This document shows positions 33,067-45,595 of a stretch of 64,000 bases of DNA, one piece after another. The translations under genes and the position numbers were made by a program. This DNA is from Sisyra terminalis (taxonomy: Eukaryota; Arthropoda; Insecta; Neuroptera; Sisyridae): NCBI GenBank assembly GCA_958496175.1, contig OY292275.1, positions 47,011,701-47,075,700 on the forward strand. The letters are read 5' to 3'. Numbering within the stretch: the stretch's first letter is position 1; every line of letters starts with the position of its first letter. The notes beneath the pieces were generated by a model. That model saw only the letters and a program-made list of their open reading frames with translations. It did no database searches and had not been told where the DNA came from.

Positions 33067-35985
33067 TGATACCAAGAATATATAGTCAATTGTTACATAC
33101 TATACAGTATGCACAAACCAACTGTAAATACAAACAATTCGTTAAAATATCCTACTAGGTTCATGTCTCTTTTAGCGACATTGCATTTTTTACTATGTTT
33201 TTAATTCGATTCCCGAGTAAATCAGGTCCTTTTGAAAATTTACCAACAAAAGAGCAAATTAAACGATATAATTGAATTAACAAATAAATCACGTACTAAA
33301 TTAAAAAACAGCAGAAAATGTTACGTTGGCAGATATTGATATCGCTAAAAGGAACAATATCCACCAATTTAATCTAGAATTTGAAAACTAATAACTTACT
33401 GGGAAATATTCAATGCCCAACACTGACAAAACTGACAAATGGAAAAAATTGGCGATTGAATGACAATGAAATGACTATCTATTCAAAATTGAGACAATAA
33501 TTATTAAAATGGTATTACAATTCCATGCATGTATTTACATTCTTTATTTTCTGTCTTTGCTGTGAAACATACATTGGCCTATTATATTGACATTAAAAGC
33601 TAAAATTGTGTAAGCATGTACCATTTCAGGCTCTACCGGAATATGCTTTGCAGTAGATAATTTTTTTTTTAAATTATGACAGTTAATTATAATTTCCGAA
33701 ATATAATAGCCGAAATTCTAGGGGAAGTGAGAGTTTATTTTTTCGAGATGGATGTCTTGGGAGTGCTATAACTCACAGTTTTCTAAAGATATTTGGCTCA
33801 AAATTTATATACATATGCTTTTAATAAATATAAATAGATGATAAAGAATTCAAAGATCTATTCTTTAATTTGTCCTCCACAAATAATCCCAAATAATGCT
33901 TATTTTTTGATCTTATTTGAAAAGACATGTGACACAAATTTATATGTTTTTATTAGCTCAATTTGCTGACTTTAACAATCATTTTTAAATACTAACAATT
34001 TACAATTGATATGAACCAAATGGCTCAATAAAACAACCATTAGTCGCCGATCTTGTCTCATCTAATTAATAAAATAATAATCATCTTAATTGCAATAAAT
34101 TTTTATGGCAACGTACCTACCGATTTTTTCATTAAACTAACATTCGTTTAAGTCGAGCTTTTCAAATTATCATTGGCCAAACTGTAGATAGGTATTGCAA
34201 TAATCTCATATTATCAAAAACCAAATCACCGAAATAAAAATGTGAACTAAGGCATTTACGTACAAATTGCCTATTTAAATAGTTGCCTTACGAGGTAATC
34301 AAACGAGGCAAAAAAAATAAAATAGTCAACTTTTCTACGATTATAACGCCCGTTAACTCTTTTCGTTTGCTTTCCTTTTTCGCCATTTATTCGTTTAAAT
34401 CTTATTGTTTTGAATGACAATAAAGATGCGAATGAGATTTTAGTGTCTATTTAAAAGCGATCAAATTCTTTAATAACTCGAACCGTAAAAAACTTAGTTT
34501 ATTACTTTATGCTGTAGTTAAAAATATAACAGAAGGAGAAAAAAGTTTAATCAAAACGTTTTTGAACACATGCTTAGTTCTTTGGTTTGCTGTATTTTTT
34601 CATGGGGCAATTAAATGGCTTGTGTATACTTTGTTTTCGTAAATGTAGATTTTGCGTTAAAAGTTTTGGTTTCACGTAAAAACGATTTCCTCTGAACTAT
34701 TTTGCTTTTGTTTGGTCTATTATGTGAATTTTTTTAAGTTTAATGTAGTAAGAAAAAGTGCAAACTAATTTCGTGAGGATGTATCAAAAACAAAAACTTT
34801 TATATCACATTAACTATATTTATTAAAGTTTATTCTTTTGTGGAAACATTAAGTTTCCCTTACTTTAACAGTAAAATTATGTCCTATGAAGTTGATTTAC
34901 TTCTGCGTTATTAATTTGGGTCATTTTGAAAAGGTTTTTCCGAAAAAAAATATATATAACAAATAAAAACCACTTCCGCGCTTAATGTAAATATTATTTA
35001 TTTATAATTATAAACATAAGTATCTGTACACAGTACACCAAAAAAAAAAAAGAAAATAATTTTAGGTATACAAATAAAAAATTCATGCTAGTTTTCCTAA
35101 TTTTTTTTAAGAAATATTTTTTGAAATTATTTTTCTATAAATATTAACAAGCTTAATATATGTTCAATAAAGTAATCTATGAGCGCCGGTTAATACAAAT
35201 AGGATAGATACGAGCAATGCACTGATATCTGATAATAGCATACCCACTTCTATGTCAGAGGCTATTAGCCAATGGAATTGCGAGATTTAAAGATAGTCAA
35301 TTGTTTCGATTATTGAAATTTTGAAAATTTAAAATAACCACTCCCCGTACGTATTTACACATATTATGGAACGTCTTTGTGCATTGACGACTGACGTCAT
35401 TCGGAACCAATCGATGCATTATTTATAATTAAAGAGATTGATTTAATCGAAATTTAAATTAGACAGCAAATATTTAAAATTTAATGTGTTTATTTAAGAG
35501 AAAATATTTCATTAAAGTTAAAAGTAAATGAAATAATTAACTAATAATATTATTACAATTTTGTGCAATAATACAATGCAGATTATTTAAAAATGCAATA
35601 TGTATATAATGAGCTTTAAATTTGATTTAAAAAATCTAATTAAATACATTCCTGATTGAAATATTAAAAAAAAAACAAATATAAAAAACAGTATGAAATG
35701 AATACCGCTGATGTGGCTTTTTCACAATGGTGGTACCCTTTTGACAATTGTAAAAAATTAGGACCTTATAGAGAATATGTGAAACTTAAAAAAACAGTCC
35801 GATACCAAAACTGTTTATGGTTATTTTTCTTTATAAAGCTATAGGGGCATCAACCCTTAAGTAATATCAAAATTTTTGATCAAACAGTTTAGAAAAATGT
35901 TGTTTTTTTTTAAATTTTTTCACAAAAACTTATTAAGGTAGAAATCAGAAACTTCTATGATCCTAGTATTTAAATAGTATCTACA
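33067..35985. other. AT-rich stretch with weak repeat traces
   Basis: At 33160-33185 and, inverted, 33335-33365 there is the motif CTTTTAGCGA(C/T)AT; a version of it (CCCTTTTAGAGACGTCAATATCT) also occurs inside the miniature element at 43998-44227, so a related element may have existed here. A more GC-balanced block at 35185-35420 contains TGACGTCATTCGG...CCAATCGATGC, a motif shared by several repeats in this window. No coding sequence. Confidence 0.35.
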
Positions 35986-36345
35986 TATACTTTCGATTGG
36001 CATCACAAAAAAACCAAACTTCAAATTTGACGATTTTCGTGAAAAATCAACGATGGTTAACCTGAGGGTTTTTTTCGAAATTTTTTTTTGTTTCGAATTC
36101 GAAATATATTGATATATTATCGTTTAATACATTGTTACGAACCCGAAACTATCTTTTGTTTGAAAATCATCCCTTATTTTAACGATGTTACATGCGATTG
36201 AAATTTGGATGGGTTGATGATTTTTTCTGACACTTTGGTGGTCGATTTCATCCCTTAAACGTGGTTTGTTTTCGGAAAAATTTACACAGCATGTACGGGT
36301 GGATTTATGAACTTACCTTTTGAGTATCATTAAAAAATCTTTTCG
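35986..36345. repeat. Satellite-like repeat, copy 2 (slightly more than one unit)
   Basis: Begins CTTTCGATTGGCATCAC (about 35990), passes TTTTCGTGAAAAATCAACGATGG, TTTCGAATTCGAAAT, AAATCATCCCTTATTTTAAC, GATGTTACATGCG and TTTGTTTTCGGAAAAATTT, and reaches a second start, ACCTTTTGAGTATCAT, at about 36315. The same landmark therefore recurs after about 320-330 bases, giving a unit length. Compare 7120-7410. Confidence 0.6.
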
Positions 36346-39309
36346 AAGCTGATTTACCGTGCTTGTGATCCATATACTTTATGTATACATATAAGGATGT
36401 GACGGAAAGTTTTATTTTGACCAAATATGACTTCAAATTTCAAGCTCTGACCGAAATTGAAGATTCTTAAATTGTATTGATTTCAAGGAAAAATATCTGA
36501 AATAGCAAAAATAATCACATTCAATAATACGAACACAAAGCAATATGATAAAGTGGGCCTTTGACTTGGGATGAACCTCTGCTATGGTTAATTATAATGA
36601 GGACCCGGAGGACCCAACACTTTTGCATTGGAAAACCTCTGTAGCATAGATTTTCAAACTTTTGAAACTGTGATTTTTTATTTATTATGTTTCTATTTCG
36701 GATCTTAAGTATTTCTAAAATATGCAATAATGAAAATTGGTGTAAAGGCATAAATATGTGGAGAATATCAAGTTAGTATGGAGTAGAAAGTGAGGGAAGA
36801 CATTTTTATGATGTCTTCAAATTTTGGGATGCTATATTTGAATGAACTTATGTATATGATTCCTTGACAAATTTCAGTTTTTTCCGTTCAAACTATAGTT
36901 GTCTGGAGAGATGGTGTCGATTTTCTTTAAGTAGTATAAAGACAAGTATGAATTTTCCACTGAAAAATTTAAGATTCCGGAAGGACTTAATTTTTAAGTT
37001 GTCTGGAAGACGAAAAAAGGTTATAGAACAGAGTGGCAGCTGTAAAATTTAACAATTTTATAGTCAAAAATGAATTTAATGGGTTTCAATTTTCGTTCAA
37101 AATCGGTTCGAACTTTCCGTACAACCTAATATATTTTACCTACCTATCAGAACAATAGCAGTATTAATGGTTTATCTAAAGATATTAGAATTTCCAAGCA
37201 TTTTTTTAGAAGATAGGGTCACGTTGTGCCGTCCTATAAGCTTCCCTATAGGAAAACTTCAAGAAAAATTCAGAAGTAAATCTTTTGTGTTCATCAAAAA
37301 TATTTATATTTTACAACAAGATCAATAGCCAAATGGTTTGGGTGTACCTCAATCTTTTCCAATTATATTTGGTAGATTCTGGCTGTTATAATTTTGACTT
37401 TAGTTTCATTTATTTTGAGATCTTTTTGTAAATTATTGTTTACGATTGGTCTTTGGAAGATGTCACTATTGACATTCAATTCTCTTTTAATATGAAAAAT
37501 GATTTTCCGAGGAAAATTTAACGCCTACTTACAAAACATTTATTTCAATTTGCGTCGATAAAACTTTCCAATTACTAACTAACTAATTACTTTTTACAGT
37601 TTTTACAGTTGATTGATAACGGAAGAGGCGATAAAGTTCTTTTAAAATATTATGCTATTATTTTTAAGACTAATGTTTTATCAGATTAATTTTCTACTTT
37701 TTGGCGGAATATTTTCATAGTATTACATAGTACTATGTCTAGTTAATGACTAATCATTAAACGTACCTCATGTTGTCTAGTTTATGTATTTTCTTGGAAT
37801 AGTTTTAAATTTAGCCGCAAATTTATCCATGTAATGTTTGATAAAAATCCTTGCCAAAGTAACAAAAGGGAAATATAAATTTCAAAAAGTACCAATTTTT
37901 GCGTAGAGTACCTTAATGAATATTTGTTGAAAATAAATTGCAAACATCCTATTTACATCCAACAGCCGGATAAAGCACGCATTTGGGCAATAAAACGTGC
38001 CTAAAACGCCAACATTTCATTACTCAAACATCCCATAAATTTCCACCGAAAGCAAACGGAATTTTTTGGAAAAAATTAACATTTCCTCTATAACAGAGAA
38101 ATTATGAAAAAAGATTTATTCGACGGGAAAGATACTGTTGAAAGTCGAGCGCGTTTTCTCAATGAAGCCAACCCCTATTTCGCTCGCATTTTCAATAATA
38201 TTTTTCCAATCGATAGGCATTCATATTATAATCAAAACGAGCTCCATAAAAATCGCTCGCATCCAAACACGTCTTTATTGTCAGTATAAAAATTTATATT
38301 GTACGAAATTTAATACACTACGTTCCGGAAATACAAAACTCACAAGATTATTATTGGATAGATTTGTCGAATAAATCATTATTTTCGAATATGTGTTGGA
38401 GATGTCTAGACTTCTAAAAGTATTTTTCTCAAATTATTATAATAAGTAGAATTTAATTCACTTAAAATTGTCCCTTGAAAAATGTGTTTTTATAGATAAA
38501 TCCCCTGTTCTGAGGGTGGAAAATATTTTTAAATGTCACACGTTTACGACAAACGTGAAGATAAATGTCCGTTAAAAAATCCTAATTTTTTTTATCTTGA
38601 TTTGTCTCGAAAAAAATCTAGAGAAATAAAAATACTCTAACCGTATTATCGTGATAACACCCATACATATCACAGAAAACATAATTTTTTCTATGTTAAC
38701 AATATAAAAATTTTCACAAGAAAATGATCCTTTAACAAGAAAAAAAATTCCAACACGTTTGCAATTCACACGTCAATGTGAGACAGATGATGAATATAAA
38801 TTGAGAACAAAGTGTATATTTTCCAAGTGCAAGAAAAGAAACTTTTTTGCGTTTTTCCAACGAATTTTTTCGCACACTGTGTCAAATCAATTGACATTTT
38901 TTTTGCTGTTGTTTTTCTATTAATTACGTCGTCGCTGGTTCTTTTTGTTTAACGGCCTTGCTTTATGGTTGGCGATTTGAATCTTTGAATCCAAAAATAA
39001 TATTTAATCATTTTCGCGGGTTGAAAAAAAAAAGCTTTTTCATCGTTTGTAATTAATCAAATGTCGCAAAGCTGCGAATGACAAAAAAAAATTGATTTTT
39101 ATGTTTGGAAAACAGAAAAACGTTGTTATAAATTGAGAAATTATCGATTACAGATGACGAGACTTGAACAAAAGACTTAAATAAGTTTACATGAAAACAG
39201 TGTATTCAAATCTAAATCACTTTCTATGGAATGTACCAAAATTGTTTTTCATTTTTCATTATTATAAGTAAAAAAAAATCTATTCTTCGTAATTAAAAAT
39301 TATTTTTTG
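36346..39309. other. AT-rich, mostly single-copy DNA
   Basis: At 37495-37545 GAGGAAAATTTAACGCCTACTT-ACAAAAC resembles one arm of foldback element II (GACGGAAAATTTAACGCTCTACAAAA), a possible single-arm relic. CACGTTTACGACAAACGTG at 38538-38556 is a small inverted repeat. Overlapping plus frames at 38104-38374 and minus frames at 36521-36751 and 38572-38769 have no domains. Confidence 0.4.
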
Positions 39310-39370
39310 TAACAATGCTTGCTGAACCCGGCAGACGTTATCTTGCCAGTCTATATTATATTAGATGTTC
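39310..39370 (+). repeat. Fragment of an interspersed repeat (GCTGAACCCGGCAGACG motif)
   Basis: GCTTGCTGAACCCGGCAGAC followed by GTTATCTTGCCAGTCTATAT stands out as a GC-richer island. Phrases of this kind occur in interspersed repeats of many insect genomes together with an RTE-like 3' tail like the one at 41190-41335, so the two may be parts of one degraded element. This is recall of a pattern, not a search result. Confidence 0.35.
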
Positions 39371-39962
39371 CTAAATAAATTGAATTCTATTTTATACAAA
39401 AACCATTTTAAAAATATGAAATACATAAAAGTTAATTATGATATTGCGCTTATGAATGTTTCCTTTACGCTTACATTTAAAACTTACTGTTTCTTATTAT
39501 TGAAATTACCCACAAATTACTTAACAAATTGATTCCGAATAAATCAAAAATATTCTTTGGATTATTAATTTCTAGCGACAAAAATTATGATATGTATATA
39601 ACTTTACTTTCTTTCAATTTATCCCTACAATTTTGAAAGAAAAAAAAGATTTTTTTTAATAAAAACATGTTCGGGAAATATTAGCAACAACACCCTTAGC
39701 AACCTGCAGCATCCCCCGTTGTACCTATTGTTACTTACTATCAGAATCAACAGGTTTAAGAAGTTAAATTTAGTATAAGAAAAATCAATTTCCCCTTAAA
39801 AATATCGATTTCATCACTAAAATAACGAAAAAAAAATACTTCCCTTGACAACTCGTTGAATCTTTTGCTGTACCTGTTGATGTGAGACTCTACTAAGTGC
39901 TCTAGATTAAGAAAAACATCCAAATATATAAATACATCGTTGTAAAAAAAATTTCAAAACGA

Positions 39963-40268
39963 TTGATATTTTTGAGTTTTTGAAGCGTACACAAATCAAC
40001 ACAACATTTATATATACATAATACATATAGATTATAAAAGAAGTTTCATATGAGTGGCCAAACCTCTAATGAAAATTATTGCGTCAATTTCTAACTTTTA
40101 AGATGGTCAGATCTTTTTGAGTTTTTGAAGCAGTCACAAACCATAATAACATGCATATAAACATATTGTATATATACATATTTATATCTATTGTAAAAAA
40201 AAATTTATAAGAGTAGCCAAATCATAAATGAAAAAAATTGCTATAGTTTCTATATTTTAAGATGGTTT
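39963..40268 (+). repeat. Tandem repeat, two units of about 150 bp
   Basis: Each unit has TTTTTGAGTTTTTGAAGC, CACAAA-C-A, ATATATACATA, a purine run, AGAGT(G)GCCAAA-C-TAATGAAA, ATTGC and TTTTAAGATGGT in the same order. The first unit starts at about 39965 and the second at about 40113. A partial third unit (ATATATAAATACATCGTTGTAAAAAAAATTTC) precedes at 39926-39957. Confidence 0.7.
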
Positions 40269-41189
40269 TGGTTACTTCAAAATTAAGTCATTCTAATTTA
40301 AAGTCATAATTTTTTAAGAAAACTTCTTTTGATGCCATTTGGCGCTCATAGGATTCCTCAATTTAAAAGCCATAGCTCTGGCCAGTTGGCTACTTGAAGA
40401 TAACGTTAATAATTTTTCCTAACTATTGTTAAGAGTTTTGCGAAAAGATGTTGTATTTCCTAAATATTAATTTCCATTGTTTCCAAATTTGTAAAACATA
40501 ATCATACTTAAAAACACTATTTTGTCAATTTTAAAAAGACACATTTAATAAACTGTTGCAAAGAATAAAATTGTTCTATATAATGATCAATTAATTTCCA
40601 AAAAATATTTATAAATATCTAAAAAGAGTATGTCTATTGCGTATAGCTACGGTAGGTATACCTACCGTAGACCAAATAATATGTTAATCAATCAGCATCT
40701 ATACATAAATAAAAAATATCGTCAAGTTCAATAAAGTTGGTCTTAATTATAAGTAAAGAACGGTGACCATGCGACATTTTTCAAACAACTTACATTTTTA
40801 AACTTGTGATATCTTTCGAATGGAATGTTCAAATTGAATAACTCAAAAAGTTATATAATGATATTGTAGCAAACTTAAATATGAAGTCATTTATTTTGAT
40901 AAGGATTTATCCCAAAGTATAAATAAAAGAGCTTTTATAACGGTGGCATTTACATATATTCTTTAAAATGAAAAAAACACATATTGTGACATAACTATAA
41001 TAGTTAGACATATGCTGTCGCTCTATTTTTTGTAGATAATGATATGTTCTGCAAGTCGTACTACATTATTTTGTTCTATAACCAATATTTTTCGCAGCGC
41101 ACGCGATAAAAATTTTTTTTTATGTTAAATTTTTCAGACCTTGGGTTACATTATTGGAGTTTTAGTATGGATCCCTAACTTTTTTGAAA
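40269..41189. other. AT-rich stretch, probable repeat interior
   Basis: Contains only the perfect palindrome at 40647-40670 (listed separately) and A/T-rich DNA. It may be the interior of the degraded element bounded by the pieces at 39310 and 41190. Confidence 0.35.
40647..40670. other. Perfect 24-bp palindrome
   Basis: CTACGGTAGGTA directly followed by its reverse complement TACCTACCGTAG, with no spacer and no mismatch. With no loop it is a candidate binding site for a dimeric protein or the centre of an old inverted repeat. The flanks do not extend the symmetry. Confidence 0.85.
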
Positions 41190-41335
41190 ATTAAATATAG
41201 CCTATGTTCACCGGAAATAGTGTAGCTTCCCAACAGTGAAAGAACTTTTAAAATCGGTCAAGTAGTTTCGGAGCCTATTCAAAGCAAACAAACAATCAAA
41301 TCTTTCCTCTTTATAATAATAGATAGAAAAGGAAT
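41190..41335 (+). repeat. RTE-like LINE 3' tail
   Basis: The text runs ATATAGCCTATGTTCACCGG, then a variant of 'AAAATCGGTCAAGTAGTTTC' (family phrase: ATCGGTTCAGTAGTTT), GGAGCCTATTCAAA, a short AAACAAACAATC tandem and CTTTATAATAATAGATAG. This is the common 3' end of RTE-like repeats in insects. The 5' portion is unclear. Confidence 0.65.
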
Positions 41336-41488
41336 TCATATTACATAATTTCATGGCATATCAAATTGATGCATGCATAAATTGCATAAAAATATATTGA
41401 AAGACTAAAAGGAAAAAAAGAAAAATCTTTAAAAGCCTCGCTTCTATTTATATAATGCACTTTAACGAAAAAAATAAGTGTAATAACT

Positions 41489-41702
41489 GAATCTTAGTAC
41501 CAATTTCACTGTCGATATTAAGGTGGAATTAGCCAATTAATGAGAATCATAAGCTATGTAGTTGTGCTCCAAAGAAAAGGGTGCACTTTTGTTTATAATT
41601 TGGTAATATAGAACACATTGATGCTCAACAAGATAGCTTACGATTCTCATTAGTTGGCTAATTTCGCCTTAATATCGACAGTGCAACCGATACAAAGATT
41701 CG
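41489..41702. mobile_element. Miniature inverted-repeat element, 214 bp
   Basis: Left arm GAATCTTAGTACCAATTTCA, CTGTCGATATTAAGGTGGAA, TTAGCCAATTAATGAGAATC and ATAAGCTAT; the right arm carries the reverse complements with a few mismatches, ending at GATTC (41698-41702). Arms are about 70 bp with a loop of about 75 bp. Non-coding; the superfamily is unclear because no target duplication is visible. Confidence 0.78.
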
Positions 41703-43678
41703 GTTCATAAATTTTTAACCTTTACTCAAGTGATTGATTATATTTTTAAATTTAAAAAAGCTTCCCCATTGACTCATTTAAAATAAATATTGGCAAAAAA
41801 ATTCTAATGGAATGAGAATTCTTTTCATCTTAATGGAAACAATTTCTTCTTGTTTCAATTTTCGTGTAACTCCATACTCAATTTCGGTTGACAATATTTT
41901 CTTATTCGTCACAAAGCGATCGTAATTAAAATATAAAATTACTTCACACAAATCGCTGTACACTCCAACAAACTGTTGCGATAATTTATGATATCATCCC
42001 TTTGAATTATTAACAGCGAAACATAATACTATCTTTAATGACTTGTGGTTTATAATCAAGCTAAACACGATAATTTTCCCATTTTCCTTCACTCAATTTC
42101 CATCTGAAACGGCTTAAATTGTTCCCCCACAATGAATCATTTCACAACTGATTAGTAGTTTGATAGGGGGGAGGAGGATAAACTGATTTTTTTTCTGTGG
42201 AATTTATGAGAAAAATGAGAGTTTGTGGATTGATTTTGAATATTGGCAAAAGTAATCAATTAGAGCAAACAGGTTGGTCGCAATGAATTGATTTTGCACG
42301 TTGAAAATTCACTGGAGTCGATAATAATAACTGAGCTGAATCGAAAAAGATAAGACAATCAGGTGATAATTCAATCGAGACTCATTTAACTCAAATGTAG
42401 CAGATAAACTTATACCCGCATATTATGTCTCGGAAAATTATAATTCAATAGATAGTGAGATAGTGGAACGAAATGAACGACGCAACAGATGTCGAAACAC
42501 CATGTCCGAAGAGATAACACAAATCTAAATTGAAAATGAAAAGCTGAAAAAGCTCGCGACAATATTTTATTCCACGATTAGCCGTCCCGATAAAGTGGTA
42601 AATACATTTTTTTTTGCCATGTTTCCAGTCGTTCGTCGTTGGTCTGGCAAAAATTAACCTTGCGAATTTTGATATTAATTTGAAAAGTTATCCAGTTGCC
42701 AATTAAGGTTGTAACTGAATACCATGAATCATCTTTTTAGACGTTGTCATTCATTTAAAATTGCCGTAGATGGCGCGAAATTTGAGCTTTTGCGCTCGAA
42801 TAGATTAAGTTCCATTAGACGTTACAGCCTTGAATTCTTTCAACTTTTAATTGCATCTCCACCGAATTTCAATAGCAAAAAAGTCCAATTTATTTATGTT
42901 TCTCCTGTTTTTTTTTTTTATCAAAACAATTTTAATAAAACCAACCCGACACACTTGAGCCACCAATTCAAACTTCCAGCTTAATCACATTCAATAAAGC
43001 ATCGAGCAATTGAAAGCTTGCGACTAAACGACCATTGAAATTAAATTCGGCCAAGTTTTAGACAAACAAGTTCCGTATTTAATTCGAATTCTCAGTTGAG
43101 TTTGTCTCGAAACATTTCCCCAAAACTCTTTTTTCACCAACTTTATAATTGTGTCTTGTCACTCAGAGAAAAAAATACTTAATTTTCCGTAATTAAAACG
43201 TGATTTAATCAAGTTGCAGGGAAAAAAAGCTTTTTATTACTTTTTTGTTTTAAAAAATTTAGGTTAAACTTTTTAATAAATCCTTTTTACAATGATAAAA
43301 ACTTTTAAATATAACGTTGAAGGGATTCGGGATAAATATGAAATGACACAATTATGCCACTTATCGACGAAAAATATCAAGGTCGTTGCAATTATATTAC
43401 ACGTTTGGTAGACATATAACTTTTTTTTGTTGTATCATTACTGCAAAAGAGTTTCAAGTTTTTTTGGGAAAAAACATTTGGTTTATTAACTAAAACATTA
43501 TTTAATGTTAAATTGTAACAATTTAGGTACTACCAATCTGGATTGTTTTTTTATTAAGGGCAAATAAAGTAAATGTTTTTATTGTCAAAATACTTATTGC
43601 AAAATTAGAGCTATTCTATTTACTAGAAGAATATTCAATAAACATAAAAAGGACGTAGTAAATAAAAAAAATATATAA
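41703..43678. other. Repeat-poor intron-like DNA
   Basis: The part 42050-43150 is free of repeat signatures and more balanced in composition. A plus frame at 42724-42984 (86 codons) begins MNHLFRRCHSFKIAVDGAKF but degrades into A/T-run codons; not supported as a gene. Confidence 0.4.
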
Positions 43679-43852
43679 TGGACAGAAACTGTAAAATACT
43701 TGGGAATGCAATTGGATTGCAAATTTATCATTGTTTAACATTAAAATGTAGCTAAAAGCAAATTAATGGCTGGCACTATTATCCTATATCCATGGCTAAA
43801 TAGGTAATCCAAATTTTCTATCAATTACATGACAATACACTCCTAATACTCT
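43679..43852 (+). pseudogene. Jockey-like LINE reverse transcriptase, fragment 1
   Basis: The plus frame reads WTETVKYLGMQLDCKFIIV, two stops, then NVAKSKLMAGTIILYPWLNR, a stop, and SKFSINYM. The phrase VKYLGxxLDxxL...LYPLLNRxSKLSxxNK is the region just after the reverse transcriptase core of Jockey-type LINEs. At least three in-frame stops. It continues, after interruptions, at 44315. Confidence 0.72.
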
Positions 43853-43997
43853 CGATAACTCCAATAATTCTCGATTATATTTTATTTACGAACTTTCTAT
43901 TCTATTTTCGAAACATTTGTGGTTTTCTAGAAGACTGAACATAACATTTGTAGTGTTTTCCTACTAAAATACAAGGATTTCATAAAAGTAAGTTAGA

Positions 43998-44227
43998 TAT
44001 TCCCGTGGATCAGGCACACCAGCGTGGATCAGAACCGTTATAGTCCAATTTATTCACAAAAGTTTAATCAAAATCCACAACAAATACCAAAAAAATCGAC
44101 TCATGTCCCTTTTAGAGACGTCAATATCTAAAAACTATATATTTCATACTTTTTTTTTAGTGTAATTCACAAATAAATTGGGCCATAATGGTTCTGATCA
44201 ACGCTGACGTGTCTGATCCCCGGAAAT
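43998..44227. mobile_element. Miniature inverted-repeat element inside the LINE relic
   Basis: Ends TATTCCCGTGGATCAGGCAC and, inward from the right, TATTTCCGGGGATCAGACAC are inverted repeats; the match runs on through AGCGT(G/T)GATCAGAACC and CCAATTTATT. Arms are about 60 bp, total about 230 bp. It separates two pieces of one reverse transcriptase reading. A target duplication is not clear. Confidence 0.75.
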
Positions 44228-44314
44228 ACTATTTCAACATGATTGGTTAACTGGAAAAATAATAATTATCATCTCCAAAATTTGTCGCCATCAAGAATGC
44301 GAAAATAATATAAA

Positions 44315-44455
44315 GTATTTAATAAAACAACATTCAGACCTATAATAACATACGTATGTCCGTTCTAAAGTTTGGTAAACTAAACTATGTACCAAACTAT
44401 CCAGAGAGCGCAAAATGTTTTACCAAAAATGCAGAGAAATGACCCAGGAAAATAT
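44315..44455 (+). pseudogene. Jockey-like LINE reverse transcriptase, fragment 2
   Basis: The frame reads VFNKTTFRPIITYVCPF then a stop; after a frameshift QTIQRAQNVLPKMQRNDPGK. Jockey-type LINEs have LYKTxIRPILTYGCPVW...LQxxQNKxLRxI at this place, directly after the segment in fragment 1. The order and strand match, so both fragments are one dead copy split by about 460 bases that include a miniature element. Confidence 0.7.
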
Positions 44456-44539
44456 ATATAAGTATAAGTATAAATATATATATAAGTTCTATAATCTACA
44501 CCAGGAGTAGCCAATTTGTCTATATATAAAATCTACTTT

Positions 44540-45200
44540 ATATCTTTAAAGTGTGTCGCGATCGACTTGTCATAGGCGTAGTTAATGGGAGAAAAATGGG
44601 ATTTAAAATACGTAAAATGCAATGGGGTAAATCCGTACACGGAGCAAATCCTCCCTAGGCGCTTATTTATTCGAATATTAGTTGCATTGTACCAACAGTA
44701 AGGTAGAATTCTTCCTTTGGTGAAAACTGCAACAAATATTCGAAACAGAACAATATGAATTTGATGGATGTATTGACAACGATTGAATAAAAAAATAGTT
44801 TTTTTATTTTATTTTATTATTAATATTAATACCGCTTTAACCTCATTATGTAAGAAAATAAGATATAATCATTTTTAAACAGGTAGGTGCAGCTTTGCCC
44901 CAGTTCCGGGGTAGATCCGCGCTACCACCACTGTTTGTAATTTATTAAGAAATTAGTAAGTATGAAAAGATATTTTTAATCCAAATTAATACAACTTTAA
45001 GAATAAATCATGCGCTAAATAAAAACACTTAGATCATTCGGTTTTAGTGTAATAAATAGAAAATACATGAGCTTAAAGTAAATTTTACATTTTCTGGGTC
45101 GGTTTTACCCCATTCCACCTAACTATGATTATATATTTTGTGTTGGTATAATATGCATTCCAGCGAAAGCAGATTATATTATTGTTAAGTCTGATATGCT
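44540..45200. repeat. Dispersed repeat R1, interrupted copy (sister at 50.9 kb)
   Basis: The left part, GTGTCGCGATCGACTTG-TCATAGGCGTAGTTAATGGG (44552-44590), and the right part, CTATGATTATATATTTTGTG...GCATTCCAGCGAAAGCAG (45121-45175), both have counterparts at 50930-50975 and 51368-51410. The middle is taken by a different inverted-repeat element in each copy. No coding frame is readable. Confidence 0.6.
44621..45114. mobile_element. Inverted-repeat element within repeat R1
   Basis: Left AATGGGGTAAATCCG and right CGGTTTTACCCCATT face each other. The inside repeats the theme (GCCCCAGTTCCGGGGTAGATCC at about 44898-44920), as pogo-type miniature elements often do. About 494 bp, no coding sequence. 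Target duplication not seen. Confidence 0.6.
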
Positions 45201-45595
45201 TATAAAGCATCGTTAAAAAATTATTTCTTTTTTTTAAAGTGTAACCAAGATCAAAGAATTTCGAACATTTCTGAAGCCAAACTATTACAGAAAATTTTTC
45301 AAAATATATATAATGTTATAATATTTAACAAGAATTGTTTCTGTAAATAATTAAAGTTTTTCTTATCTTATTTTAAAATACAAATCGATTAACTAAATCT
45401 AACTATATATCCTACCTGTAAATAATTAAAGAAACAACATTCAATGTTAATGATTACAATATTTGTTTAAATTATTAATTATTATTAATTGAGACGTCTT
45501 CGCAACTTATTGACATATATTTCTATGGATTTTGAAATAGTGGGCTCAATTCAATTAATGTAAGGATTTTTCCTTACATATATTATATGTATGTT
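45201..45595. other. AT-rich spacer
   Basis: Nothing recognised; A/T-rich with short TTATTATTAATT runs near 45475-45490. Confidence 0.5.

Noticed and set aside
42724..42984. 86-codon plus frame as a gene
   Set aside because: The first third has an even composition but the rest is A/T-run codons with a long F run; no splice or domain support.
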